Shown: piece after piece, positions 42,851 through 51,995 of the stretch
Position numbering within the stretch: position 1 is the stretch's first letter
Layout of the letters: each line of letters begins with the position of its first letter
Origin: Formosa algae
Lineage (GTDB): Bacteria > Bacteroidota > Bacteroidia > Flavobacteriales > Flavobacteriaceae
Direction of reading: 5' to 3'
Assembly: GCF_001439665.1 (NCBI RefSeq)
Contig: NZ_LMAK01000013.1
Coordinates: 1 to 64,000, forward strand
Length of the DNA: 64,000 nucleotides
Notes under the pieces: generated by a model
What the model was told of the DNA's origin: nothing
Database searches by the model: none
What the model saw: the letters and a program-made list of their open reading frames with translations, nothing else
Position numbers and translations under genes: made by a program

Positions 42851-44947
42851 ATGAAAAAGATAATTTATGTAATTATTCTTTTATCTGTATGTTTTGGTTA
42901 TGCACAAACCAAAAATATAGATAGTTTAACTGTAGCTTTAGCTTTTCAGAAAACTGATACATCAAAAATTTCAACTTCAATAGAACTTGTTGAAGAATTA
43001 TACGATAATAAAGATTACAATCTTGCCCTTAAATATGTGCTAGAAGCGGATAAACTAGCTACCAAATTAAATTACATTCAAGGATTAAGCAGAATCTCGT
43101 ACTTAAAAGCATTAATTTATAATAAGAAGGGCGATTATTTAAACGCTATTAACAATTTCTCTGAAGCTAAGACACTTTACAGTTCGTTAGATGATACTTT
43201 GGCCATTGCCAGAATAAACAATCAAGTTGGGCTTATAGAAATTTCTCGCGGGTATTACGATCAAGGATTAGCGCATACACTTTCTGCTATAAACGAACTT
43301 GAAAAAAGACATTTAGAAAAAGAATTAAAAGACACCTATAAAGGCTTAGCAACTGCCTACTATAATAATGGGAAATATGATAAAGCGATAGAGTTTAACC
43401 TAAAGCGACTAGAGATAGAAGAATTAAGTGGTGATAAAAACTCTATTATTGAAGCTGTTAAAAATCTAGCAGCTTTATATTCTACTAAAAAAGAACACCG
43501 TAAATCTATAGAATATTACGAACGCATTTTAATGGTTAACCATAGCAATAACGATTCTATACGTGCCGATATATTGCCAAAGTTAGGATTTGAGTATGTT
43601 CAGTTTAGAGATTATGATAAAGCAGGACTTTACCTTTCAGAAAGTATTGATTTAAACAGAAGATTAGACAATACATATGGTTTAATTGAAACCTTAAATA
43701 ATTGTGGGGAATTAAATTATAAACGCGGTAAAGTACAACTTGCTGAAATACGTTTAAATGAAGCAAATTCGCTACTAAAAAACTACTCTAATAAAACAGA
43801 AGAACTAAAAAACTATTCGCTGCTTAAGATTGTAGATTCTATTCAACACCAATACCAACGTGCCTTTATGTGGCAAGGGAAGTATTATACGTTAAAAGAT
43901 AGTTTAGACTTGGCTGCAACAAACTCTAAAGCCTCTAATAAAATAAAATCGTTACAAGGCATAGACCTTTTTAATGGTTTACAACAAGAGGGACAGGTTG
44001 ATGGTGAAACTGTTTTTACTGCAGAGCACCCGTTATTAGGAGATACCAAAAGAAAATTTGACAGACTACAAATTATAACTTATGCTTTATTAGCAGCCTT
44101 TGTTATAGTGTCTACATTCTTAGTGCTTATTTATTTAAACCGAGAGCGACGTATTAAATACACCATAGACCTTGAGGCAAAAACCAAGAAAATTGAAATT
44201 CAGAATAAAGCAATTCTGGAACAATCTGCACATCTAGAAAACATCAATCATATAAAAGACAGGTTATTTTCTATTGTATCTCACGATTTAAAAGATTCTT
44301 TAACCTCAATTAACGGATTTATAGATTTATTAAAAGATGGTTCTCTAACACGTCAAGAATTTGACAGATTAATACCTGAACTTAGTGAGAATGCAAATAA
44401 TGCCTCGTTATTATTATTCAACCTTTTAAATTGGTCTAAATCTCAAATGGAATCTTTAGAACCTAGCGCGACATTATTCGATATTCGCGAGGTTGTTTTA
44501 GATAAAATTAAATTAATTGAACATAAGTTAGTCGATAAACAAATTGAATTGGTTGATAATACCTTACGCGATTTTGTCTATGCCGATTATAGTATGGTAG
44601 AAATCGTGATTCAAAACCTACTGACTAATGCTGTAAAATTTACAAAAGCAGGAGATACGATTACAATTTCAAATCAAATTAATAACGGACATTCTATAAT
44701 TAGCATAGAAGATACTGGAGTTGGTATTTCTCAACCTAATTTAGACAAACTGTTTAAAAGCAATACATTCTCAACCCGAGGGACTAAAAATGAAAAAGGA
44801 ACTGGATTAGGTTTATCTATCTGTAAAGAATTGGTCGACTTAAATAAGGGTAAAATTTGGGTAGAAAGTGTGGTTAATTCTGGATCTACATTCTTTGTAG
44901 AGTTACCAAAAACAAAACAAGAAACTCCAGAATTAAAATTGGGGTAA
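42851..44947 (+). CDS. Tetratricopeptide repeat sensor histidine kinase
   Basis: A 698-residue membrane sensor. A signal peptide ends YAQ, then tetratricopeptide repeats (about 30-370) form the periplasmic sensor. One membrane helix follows (about 408-432), a coiled coil, a HisKA domain with phospho-His H478 in SIVSHDLKDS, and an ATPase domain with NLLTNAVKF, DTGVGI and GTGLGLSI. I start at ATG 42851, where the signal peptide begins. No response regulator is adjacent, so it is an orphan kinase. Its end overlaps ctlX by 15 bp on the opposite strand. Confidence 0.93.
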   Translation: MKKIIYVIILLSVCFGYAQTKNIDSLTVALAFQKTDTSKISTSIELVEELYDNKDYNLALKYVLEADKLATKLNYIQGLSRISYLKALIYNKKGDYLNAINNFSEAKTLYSSLDDTLAIARINNQVGLIEISRGYYDQGLAHTLSAINELEKRHLEKELKDTYKGLATAYYNNGKYDKAIEFNLKRLEIEELSGDKNSIIEAVKNLAALYSTKKEHRKSIEYYERILMVNHSNNDSIRADILPKLGFEYVQFRDYDKAGLYLSESIDLNRRLDNTYGLIETLNNCGELNYKRGKVQLAEIRLNEANSLLKNYSNKTEELKNYSLLKIVDSIQHQYQRAFMWQGKYYTLKDSLDLAATNSKASNKIKSLQGIDLFNGLQQEGQVDGETVFTAEHPLLGDTKRKFDRLQIITYALLAAFVIVSTFLVLIYLNRERRIKYTIDLEAKTKKIEIQNKAILEQSAHLENINHIKDRLFSIVSHDLKDSLTSINGFIDLLKDGSLTRQEFDRLIPELSENANNASLLLFNLLNWSKSQMESLEPSATLFDIREVVLDKIKLIEHKLVDKQIELVDNTLRDFVYADYSMVEIVIQNLLTNAVKFTKAGDTITISNQINNGHSIISIEDTGVGISQPNLDKLFKSNTFSTRGTKNEKGTGLGLSICKELVDLNKGKIWVESVVNSGSTFFVELPKTKQETPELKLG

Positions 44948-45868
44948 AAACACCTCTGCCATCATACAACGGGCGCTTCCTCCACCACAAGCTTCAATTG
45001 TATCTAGAGAACTGTGAACAATTTTACAATGTTTAGTTATGGTATTAATTTGCTTTTCTGTTAACGACTGATAAGCGGAACTACTCATCACTAAAAACAA
45101 TTCATTGTTAGCAGCTCGTATTTGAAGCATATTCCCTGCAAAATGTTGTACTTGAGATTCTGTAATCGCTATAACCTCTTTATCGCTTTCTTTTAAATGC
45201 TGAAGGACTTGCTTACGTTCTTTTTTATCATCTATAGATTCTAAACAAATTACGGCGAAAGTCTCTGCCAAACACATCATAACATTGGTATGATAAATAG
45301 GCTTTCTTTCACCATCTACAGTTTGATTGGCTGTGAAAATCACTGGGAAATAATCAAAATCTTCACAAAACTCTATAAATACATCTTCATCTGCTCTAGG
45401 CGACAACGCACAATACGCTTTACCGTGAACGCGATCTAAAAGAATACTTCCTGTGCCTTCTAAAAACAAACCTTCGTCTTCTGCACTGGTAAAATCCATA
45501 ATATCGTGTATTACAAAACCTTCATTTTCTAACACTTCTAAAACATCTTCTCGACGTTCAAAACGTCTATTCTCTGCAAACATTGGATACAACCCTACTG
45601 TACCATTTTCATGAAAAGAAATCCAGTTATTTGGAAAAATTGAATCAGGCGTATCAAAATCGTCTGTATCACTAATCACAATTACCTTAAGCCCGATAGC
45701 ACGCAACTTATCTACAAAAGCATCAAATTCATGTTGTGCTCTTGCATTAACCGTTTCCGGCAATACTCCTTTCATAGCGTGTTGATAATAATTATTAACA
45801 GCTGTTTGTTCGTTCATCCTGAAATTAATAGGACGAACCATTAAAATAGTATTGGTAGTATGTTGCAT
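44933..45868 (-). CDS. ctlX: Citrulline utilization hydrolase CtlX (arginine deiminase-like)
   Basis: A 311-residue guanidino-group-modifying enzyme. The N terminus ILMVRPINFRMNEQTAVNNYYQ, an internal GTGSILLDR with following RADEDVF, and the C-terminal catalytic Cys in ACGGGSARCM fit the CtlX type of the arginine deiminase/amidinotransferase superfamily. It is thought to hydrolyse citrulline to ornithine. It follows HAD and SDR genes on the same strand. The substrate assignment rests on family likeness. Confidence 0.88.
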   Translation of the reverse strand: MQHTTNTILMVRPINFRMNEQTAVNNYYQHAMKGVLPETVNARAQHEFDAFVDKLRAIGLKVIVISDTDDFDTPDSIFPNNWISFHENGTVGLYPMFAENRRFERREDVLEVLENEGFVIHDIMDFTSAEDEGLFLEGTGSILLDRVHGKAYCALSPRADEDVFIEFCEDFDYFPVIFTANQTVDGERKPIYHTNVMMCLAETFAVICLESIDDKKERKQVLQHLKESDKEVIAITESQVQHFAGNMLQIRAANNELFLVMSSSAYQSLTEKQINTITKHCKIVHSSLDTIEACGGGSARCMMAEVFLPQF

Positions 45869-45921
45869 GTTTGAGGAAAATTTCGCGTAAAATTAGTCTT
45901 TTTTAATTTACAAAGACATCT

Positions 45922-46569
45922 TTATTTGGCTTGCTTGATTAAAGATATTAACTGATTCATATTATCGAATTCTAAGGTCGCATAGCCTTTTAATTGATGA
46001 TGAATATCGTCTGCTGTATATCCAAACACATCAAATCCGCCTGCTTTGGCTGCAGTCACACCAGAATAACTATCTTCTACAACAAGACATTCTTCGGGTT
46101 TAAATCCCATAGATTCTGCTGCCCACAAAAATATAGCAGGATCGGGTTTCCATTTCTGAATAGTATAACAACTAAACAGTCTGCCTTCAAACTTATCTAG
46201 CAAACCAGTCAATTCTAAATTTAACCGCATCTTAGCTTCCAACGCACTAGATGCGACACAAAATGGTAAATCTAACTGATCTAAAACTTCTTTTATACCT
46301 TCTATAGGTTTTATATACTTTTTAAAAGCCTCCATACTTAAGGCTCTATATTGAGACTCGAAATCTTCAGGTAAAGGCTTATTAATTAAGGTTTCTATTT
46401 TTTCGATACAAGCATTCATAGAACAGCCTTTAAACATTTTAATGGCCGAACTTAAATCTAACTTTGCACCATAATGATTGCCTAATTCCACTAAAACGCC
46501 ATTGCTTAAGGCCTCACTATCTACTAGGACACCATCGCAGTCGAAAATCACACATTTATATTTACTCAT
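45922..46569 (-). CDS. HAD family phosphatase (beta-phosphoglucomutase-like)
   Basis: A 215-residue HAD hydrolase. The nucleophile motif is FDCDGVLVDSE, the Ser/Thr motif lies at VASSALEAK, the Lys at KWKPDP and the acidic motif at VVEDSYSGVTAA. An alpha-helical cap of the beta-phosphoglucomutase type lies between. The substrate is an unknown sugar or small phosphate. It starts 2 bp after the SDR gene, so both are co-transcribed. Confidence 0.92.
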   Translation of the reverse strand: MSKYKCVIFDCDGVLVDSEALSNGVLVELGNHYGAKLDLSSAIKMFKGCSMNACIEKIETLINKPLPEDFESQYRALSMEAFKKYIKPIEGIKEVLDQLDLPFCVASSALEAKMRLNLELTGLLDKFEGRLFSCYTIQKWKPDPAIFLWAAESMGFKPEECLVVEDSYSGVTAAKAGGFDVFGYTADDIHHQLKGYATLEFDNMNQLISLIKQAK

Positions 46570-46571
46570 AA

Positions 46572-47252
46572 TTATGGAGTTGAAGATGACACTTGTAATA
46601 CTTTTCCATTATAAAAAGTAGAACCTGTTAATGAAAAATTAAAGATATAACTCGCCATTCCAGCTGCTGTTGTTGGCGCTTCATAACCAGGAAAAGCCTC
46701 TTCTAACATTTCTGTTTGCACGGCTCCTAAAGCCAATACATTAAATGCTATTCCAGAATCTTTATATTCTTCGGCTAATAATTCAGACAATGTAATTACG
46801 GCACCTTTACTAGAACTGTAAGCTGCTAAACCAGGAAATTTCATACTCCCTTGAATGCCTCCCATAGAACTAATGGTAACCATGTGACTGCCTTTAACCA
46901 TATTTGGAAGTAAGACTCTTGTTAACTCTGCTACCCCAAATACATTAGTGGTATAAACATTCTGAAAATCTGCAGGTGTTAATTCTGAAAAAGGTTTATT
47001 AACTAAAGCTCCAGCATTATGTATTAAAAGATCTACTTGCTTCCAATGTGTGTTTACATAAGCTTTTACCGTTTCAAAATCTGTGGCTTCAGCTAGATTA
47101 AAACTAAGCGCAGTAACCTGTTTTAAATTTAAATCGGAGACAGGCTGACTATTTCTAGATAAGGCTAATACTTGGTGTCCTGCTTCTGCAAAGCATTTTA
47201 CCAATTCTAAACCAATACCACGACTTGTACCTGTAATTATAACATTTTTCAT
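46572..47252 (-). CDS. Short-chain dehydrogenase/reductase
   Basis: A 226-residue Rossmann-fold oxidoreductase. The cofactor motif is GTSRGIGLEL, the NNAG equivalent is HNAGAL, and the catalytic Ser and Tyr-x3-Lys appear in ISSMGG and YSSSKGA. It uses NAD(P)(H) on an unknown alcohol or carbonyl. It is the first gene of an SDR-HAD unit, preceded by a good -7 element. Confidence 0.92.
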   Translation of the reverse strand: MKNVIITGTSRGIGLELVKCFAEAGHQVLALSRNSQPVSDLNLKQVTALSFNLAEATDFETVKAYVNTHWKQVDLLIHNAGALVNKPFSELTPADFQNVYTTNVFGVAELTRVLLPNMVKGSHMVTISSMGGIQGSMKFPGLAAYSSSKGAVITLSELLAEEYKDSGIAFNVLALGAVQTEMLEEAFPGYEAPTTAAGMASYIFNFSLTGSTFYNGKVLQVSSSTP

Positions 47253-47271
47253 AGCGTAATACGTTTGCTAA

Positions 47272-47279
47272 CAAAGATA
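47272..47279 (-). promoter_or_regulatory. -7 promoter element of the SDR gene
   Basis: TATCTTTG on the minus strand matches TAnnTTTG, 20 bp before the SDR start. Confidence 0.5.
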
Positions 47280-47345
47280 CTTGCCCACATTGAATTGGCA
47301 TAGTTTTTTAATAAGACTTTATAAGGTTCGAGAAAATTGAAAGCA

Positions 47346-47378
47346 TAAAAAAAGCCATCTTAAAGATGGCTTTTTTAC
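47346..47378 (-). terminator. Terminator of the pyruvate dehydrogenase operon
   Basis: AAAAAAGCCATCTT and AAGATGGCTTTTTT form a symmetric hairpin between the pdhC end and the SDR start. On the minus strand it is followed by a T run, ending pdhA-pdhC transcription. Confidence 0.85.
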
Positions 47379-47396
47379 AATATATTTTAATTCCGA

Positions 47397-49019
47397 TTAC
47401 AATAACATCGAAATTGGATTTTCAATATAACCTTTTAATGTTTGAAGGAATTGAGCTCCAGTAGCACCGTCGATTGTTCTATGGTCGGCAGCTAAACAAA
47501 GTTTCATAGTATTACCTACTACAATAGCTCCGTCTTTAACAACTGGCTTTTGAACAATTGCTCCCACAGAAAGAATAGCTGAGTTAGGTTGGTTGATAAT
47601 AGATGTAAAAGAATCTATACCGAACATACCTAAATTAGAGATAGTAAATGTACTACCTTCCATTTCTTCAAGTGATAATTTTTTAGTTTTAGCTTTGATA
47701 GCGTATTCTTTAACAGCAGCACCAATTTGAGTCAATTTACGTTGATCTGCAAATTTAACCACTGGTACAAGAAGACCATCTTCAACAGCAACCGCTACAC
47801 CTATATGTACGTGGTTGTTTAATCTCATTTTGTCGTCAAACCATTGAGAATTTACTTGAGGATGTTCTTTTAAAGCCATAGCACAAGCTTTAACTACGAT
47901 ATCATTAAATGAAATTTTTGTATCAGGAACAGCATTTACTTCCTTACGGAATGCAATTGCATTATCCATATCAAACTCAACATTTAAGTAATAGTGAGGT
48001 GCAGAAAACTTAGATTTTGCTAAGTTTTTTGCAATCGCTTTACGCATGTTAGAGTTTTTAATTTCTTCAAAACTCTCTTCAGATGCTGGTACAGCAGTTC
48101 CAGAAGCAGCCGCAGGAGCAGCAGCTTTAGGTGTAAAGTTTTCTACATCACGTTTAATGATACGTCCACTTTCTCCAGAACCTGGTATATCTGCAATATT
48201 AAATCCTTTTTCGTCTGCTATTTTCTTAGCTAATGGCGACACGAATAAACGTCCTCCATCCTTAGATACTTTAGGTGTTGCTGCAGGTGCAGCAGCTTTA
48301 GCAACTGGAGCGGCTTTAGGCGCCTCTGCTTTCGGTGCAGCAGCTTTTGGAGCTTCTGCTTTCGCAGGAGCCGCAGCAGGTGCAGAACCAAAACTACTAG
48401 CTACTCCAGAAACATCTGTTCCTGCAGGGCCAATAATTGCTAATAATGAATCTACTTTAGCAGATTCTCCTTCTTGTAATCCAATATATAATAATGTTCC
48501 TGCATTGAAAGATTCGAATTCCATAGTGGCTTTATCCGTTTCTATTTCAGCAAGAATATCTCCTTCATCTATGTTATCACCTACTTTTTTCAACCAAGTT
48601 GCAACAGTACCTTCTTCCATGGTATCACTTAAGCGAGGCATGGTAACAACTATTACACCTTCTGGAACTTCAGCGCTTGCAGTAGGAGCAGGTGCTTCTT
48701 CTGCAGCAGGTGCTTCAGTTGTAGTCTCTTCAGCTGCGGCAGGTGCTCCTCCTCCACTAACTAGTGCAGAAATATCTTCACCTTCTTCACCTATAATAGC
48801 AAGTAATTCGTCAACTTTAGTCGTTTCACCTTCTTGGACACCAATATGCAGTAATGTACCCTCATGGAAAGATTCAAATTCCATAGTGGCTTTATCTGTT
48901 TCGATTTCAGCAAGGATATCCCCTTCTGATATTTTATCTCCAACTTTTTTCAACCACGTAGCAACAGTACCTTCTTCCATGGTATCGCTTAAACGTGGCA
49001 TATTAATAATCTCAGCCAT
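47397..49019 (-). CDS. pdhC: Dihydrolipoyllysine acetyltransferase (PDH E2)
   Basis: A 540-residue E2 subunit. Two lipoyl domains (about 1-80 and 123-205) each carry the lipoylated Lys in EIETDKATMEFES and share long identical stretches. Ala/Pro-rich linkers, a peripheral subunit-binding domain (FVSPLAKKIADEKGF...GSGESGRIIKRDV) and the catalytic domain with DHRTIDGATGAQFL follow. It transfers acetyl groups to CoA in the pyruvate dehydrogenase complex. It lies 3 bp after pdhA. E1-beta and E3 are not in the window. Confidence 0.97.
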   Translation of the reverse strand: MAEIINMPRLSDTMEEGTVATWLKKVGDKISEGDILAEIETDKATMEFESFHEGTLLHIGVQEGETTKVDELLAIIGEEGEDISALVSGGGAPAAAEETTTEAPAAEEAPAPTASAEVPEGVIVVTMPRLSDTMEEGTVATWLKKVGDNIDEGDILAEIETDKATMEFESFNAGTLLYIGLQEGESAKVDSLLAIIGPAGTDVSGVASSFGSAPAAAPAKAEAPKAAAPKAEAPKAAPVAKAAAPAATPKVSKDGGRLFVSPLAKKIADEKGFNIADIPGSGESGRIIKRDVENFTPKAAAPAAASGTAVPASEESFEEIKNSNMRKAIAKNLAKSKFSAPHYYLNVEFDMDNAIAFRKEVNAVPDTKISFNDIVVKACAMALKEHPQVNSQWFDDKMRLNNHVHIGVAVAVEDGLLVPVVKFADQRKLTQIGAAVKEYAIKAKTKKLSLEEMEGSTFTISNLGMFGIDSFTSIINQPNSAILSVGAIVQKPVVKDGAIVVGNTMKLCLAADHRTIDGATGAQFLQTLKGYIENPISMLL

Positions 49020-49022
49020 AGC

Positions 49023-50021
49023 TTATATTTTATGTTGTAAAAATGGGTAATCTTCTTGTTCGTAAACGACATCGTACATCACACTCTTATCTGGGTAAGG
49101 AGATTCATCTGCGAATTTCTCACATTCAAGAACGCGTTTTTTAACATCTGCATCAATCTTTTTAAGATCAGCTTCAGTTGCATATTTTTTAGAAAGAATA
49201 ACATCTTTTACCTGAGAAATAGGATCTATTTTCTTGTATTCTTCTACTTCTGCTTTAGTACGATAATGTTGTGCATCACTCATAGAGTGACCTCTATATC
49301 TGTATGTTTTTAATTCTAAGAATGTTGGTCCACCTCCTGTACGGGCTCTCTGAATAGCTTCATCAAAGGCTTCTGCTACTTTGATAGGATTCATTCCGTC
49401 TACTGGTGCACAAGGCATTTCGTAACCTAAACCTAATTTATAGATATCTTCGTGAGAAGCTGTACGTTTAACAGATGTTCCCATAGCATAACCATTGTTT
49501 TCACAAACAAACACTACAGGTAAATTCCATAACATAGCTAAGTTGAATGTTTCGTGAAGTGACCCTTGACGAGCAGCACCATCACCAAAACAACAAAGTG
49601 TAACAGCATCGCTATCGTGATATTTATCACCAAATGCAATACCTGCACCTAAAGGAATCTGACCTCCTACAATACCATGACCACCATAAAAACGGTGTTC
49701 TTTAGAAAAGATATGCATAGAACCTCCTAAACCTTGAGATGTTCCTGTTGCTTTTCCAAATAATTCTGCCATAACACGCTTAGGGTCTACACCCATTCCT
49801 ATTGGCTGAACGTGATTACGATATGCAGTTATCATTTTATCCTTAGACAAATCCATAGCATGTAAAGCACCTGCTAATACGGCCTCTTGACCATTGTATA
49901 AGTGTAGAAATCCTCTTACTTTTTGTTGAATGTATACTGCAGCAAGTTTATCTTCAAACTTTCTCCAAAACAACATGTCTTCATACCATTTAATGTATGT
50001 TTCCTTTGTGATTTTTTGCAT
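49023..50021 (-). CDS. pdhA: Pyruvate dehydrogenase E1 component, alpha subunit
   Basis: A 332-residue thiamine-diphosphate enzyme subunit. GGSMHIF and GDGAARQGSLHETFNLAMLWNLPVVFVCENN form the cofactor-binding core, and YRYRGHSMSDAQHYR is the phosphorylation-loop region. I use the ATG at 50021 (MQKITKE); a longer frame adds a hydrophobic stretch that would overlap the promoter. It decarboxylates pyruvate and passes the acetyl group to E2, encoded next. Confidence 0.96.
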   Translation of the reverse strand: MQKITKETYIKWYEDMLFWRKFEDKLAAVYIQQKVRGFLHLYNGQEAVLAGALHAMDLSKDKMITAYRNHVQPIGMGVDPKRVMAELFGKATGTSQGLGGSMHIFSKEHRFYGGHGIVGGQIPLGAGIAFGDKYHDSDAVTLCCFGDGAARQGSLHETFNLAMLWNLPVVFVCENNGYAMGTSVKRTASHEDIYKLGLGYEMPCAPVDGMNPIKVAEAFDEAIQRARTGGGPTFLELKTYRYRGHSMSDAQHYRTKAEVEEYKKIDPISQVKDVILSKKYATEADLKKIDADVKKRVLECEKFADESPYPDKSVMYDVVYEQEDYPFLQHKI

Positions 50022-50048
50022 GAGTTGCGCTATTTTAAAAACGAGAAA

Positions 50049-50056
50049 CAAAAGTA
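50049..50056 (-). promoter_or_regulatory. -7 promoter element of pdhA
   Basis: TACTTTTG on the minus strand fits TAnnTTTG, 28 bp before the chosen pdhA start and within the codons of the longer frame. Confidence 0.5.
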
Positions 50057-50109
50057 ACACTTTAGGCTTTAAACTAAAACCGAATTAAGTAAAAAATTAA
50101 ATAATTTTT

Positions 50110-50592
50110 TTATATTATCGCCTTTTCGAAAACAAAGGGCAATAAATTAGATAAAGACTTAGAGCGAATTACTTCTCCGGTCTCTCCCATAAAATAAATA
50201 TCTATTGGCATATCTTGCTTCACTTCATATTCAGAGATGGCTTGTCGGCATGCACCACAAGGCGGTACAGGTGTTGTAGTTTTGTGTTTTGTAGATCCGG
50301 CGATAAGTGCCATAAGTACAATTTTAGCCTCTGGATATTTAGATCCTGCATAATAAATAGCTGTGCGTTCTGCACATAATCCTGATGGATAACAGGCGTT
50401 TTCTTGATTATTACCTGTAACAATCTCTCCATTATCAAGTAAGATGGCTGCGCCAACCAAAAACTTAGAATAAGGCGCATAAGCTCTTAAACGCGCTTTA
50501 ACCGCATATTCCATTAATTCTGAAACATTCTTAGGCACGTCGTTTAAATCGTCGTAAACCTCAAATTCTGTTTCTATTTTTATAGTCTTCAT
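50110..50592 (-). CDS. cdd: Cytidine deaminase
   Basis: A 160-residue zinc deaminase. The catalytic motif is CAERTAI and the zinc ligands appear in PPCGACRQAISE; the substrate region YSKFLVGAAIL is intact. It converts cytidine to uridine for pyrimidine salvage. It lies between porV and pdhA on the same strand, after the porV terminator, so it is probably a separate unit. Confidence 0.95.
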   Translation of the reverse strand: MKTIKIETEFEVYDDLNDVPKNVSELMEYAVKARLRAYAPYSKFLVGAAILLDNGEIVTGNNQENACYPSGLCAERTAIYYAGSKYPEAKIVLMALIAGSTKHKTTTPVPPCGACRQAISEYEVKQDMPIDIYFMGETGEVIRSKSLSNLLPFVFEKAII

Positions 50593-50644
50593 TAAAAAAC
50601 AATCTTAAATTCTTATTTCTAAAGATATAAAACTATTTAAAACA

Positions 50645-50673
50645 AAAAACTATTGCAAAAAGCAATAGTTTTA
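50645..50673 (-). terminator. Terminator of porV
   Basis: AAAACTATTGC and GCAATAGTTTT pair around a short A-rich loop, with a T run on the minus strand. It lies just after the porV stop. Confidence 0.8.
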
Positions 50674-50697
50674 ATATTCTATATATTGAAATATTAT

Positions 50698-51948
50698 CTA
50701 GTATTCGTAATACGTTCCAGTACCTAAATTAAAGGTTAACGAGAAACGTAATGTGTTTTCTAAAGGACTTTGCACTTTAGATGTCGAGAATAAATAAGAT
50801 AAATCGATATTAACGACATTATATTTAAACCCTGCTCCTAAGGCAAAAAACTGTCTAGCTCCTTTTTCTTCTGCTTCATGGAAATACCCTGCTCTGAACC
50901 CGAAAGAATCTTGATACATATACTCTGCACCTAAAGCCCAAGTCCACTCTTGCATTTCTTCACTGAATCCGCCTGGTGCATCCCCAAACGATTGAAACAT
51001 TCCTGAAAGGAAATTTACATCTGGATCTTCTCCTTTATAAATAAGTCCATTTGTTGTAGAAATCTGATCTCCTAAAACATCAATATCTTCATCGTACTCA
51101 CCATTCCCATTTTCATCACTATATTCATATTCTGTTCCATAAATAGGAGGTGTTGGCACTAATAATTTAGTAAATTCTGTAGTAACAGATATGGTATTAT
51201 ACTCATCTAACACAAAATCGAACCCTCCACCTAAACGTAAGGTTGTTGGTTGAAAGTTCTCTACACCACCTTCATCATAAGAAAATTTTGGCCCGATATT
51301 TTGAATCGCAAATCCAGCTCTCCAACGCCCATTAAAGTCGTTATACGCTTCTTCTTCACTCTGGTAGAATCCAGCAATATCTACTCCAAAAGTTCCTGCA
51401 GCTTCAGCTTCTGTGTCTCCTGTATTTATTTTTAAATCTGAACGCAAATAACGCATGGCAACACTCATAGAGAATTGATCACTTAATCTTAACGCATAGG
51501 AAGCATCTAAGGCAAATTCGTTTGGACGTTGCACTAAAGGATCTGAAAACTCGTCTTCAGTAAATTCAATATCACCTAAGGAAAAATATCTTAAACTTGC
51601 TGCAAAAGCACTTCTTTCGTTTATACGGTTATAATAGGTAAAACTTCCTAAGAAAATATCATTAACCAATTTGCTTAAATACGGTGTATAACTTAAGGAA
51701 ATCCCTGATTTTGTCTCTGAAAAAACATATTTTGATGGATTCCATTGTTGAGAAAATCCGTCTACAGAAGTTGCAACTCCCATGTCTCCTAAAGATCCTG
51801 CTCGGGCGTCTGATGCAATAAGTAAAAACGGAACTCCTGTTGTAATTACTCTAGAATCTTGATCATTTGGAATAATTGTTGTCGGAGTTTGTGCCTGTAT
51901 ATTAAAGGTTACTAGCACAAAAAGTATTCCTAAAAGTATTGTCTTCAT
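50698..51948 (-). CDS. porV: Type IX secretion outer membrane shuttle protein PorV
   Basis: A 416-residue outer-membrane barrel of the FadL-like PorV/LptO family, with a signal peptide ending IQAQ. The N-terminal region FLLIASDARAGSLGDMGVATS and WNPSKYVF is diagnostic, and the C terminus ends in a barrel strand. PorV carries cargo with type A sorting domains from the translocon to the PorU sortase. It is adjacent to porU and has its own promoter. Confidence 0.95.
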   Translation of the reverse strand: MKTILLGILFVLVTFNIQAQTPTTIIPNDQDSRVITTGVPFLLIASDARAGSLGDMGVATSVDGFSQQWNPSKYVFSETKSGISLSYTPYLSKLVNDIFLGSFTYYNRINERSAFAASLRYFSLGDIEFTEDEFSDPLVQRPNEFALDASYALRLSDQFSMSVAMRYLRSDLKINTGDTEAEAAGTFGVDIAGFYQSEEEAYNDFNGRWRAGFAIQNIGPKFSYDEGGVENFQPTTLRLGGGFDFVLDEYNTISVTTEFTKLLVPTPPIYGTEYEYSDENGNGEYDEDIDVLGDQISTTNGLIYKGEDPDVNFLSGMFQSFGDAPGGFSEEMQEWTWALGAEYMYQDSFGFRAGYFHEAEEKGARQFFALGAGFKYNVVNIDLSYLFSTSKVQSPLENTLRFSLTFNLGTGTYYEY

Positions 51949-51965
51949 TTAATTAATTTATGTTA

Positions 51966-51995
51966 CAAATATATATGTTTATTAGAGGATTACAA
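51966..51995 (-). promoter_or_regulatory. porV promoter overlapping the 3' end of porU
   Basis: On the minus strand TTG (51995-51993), 19 nt, TATATTTG (51973-51966) form a complete promoter. The -33 part lies inside the last porU codons, so porV can be transcribed apart from porU. Confidence 0.8.

Noticed and set aside
48046-49050. Long open frame (334 codons) on the plus strand opposite pdhC
   Set aside because: It is an artefact of the Ala/Pro/Glu-rich, repetitive E2 sequence; its own product is low-complexity Ala/Ser, and the opposite strand encodes a full, conserved E2.
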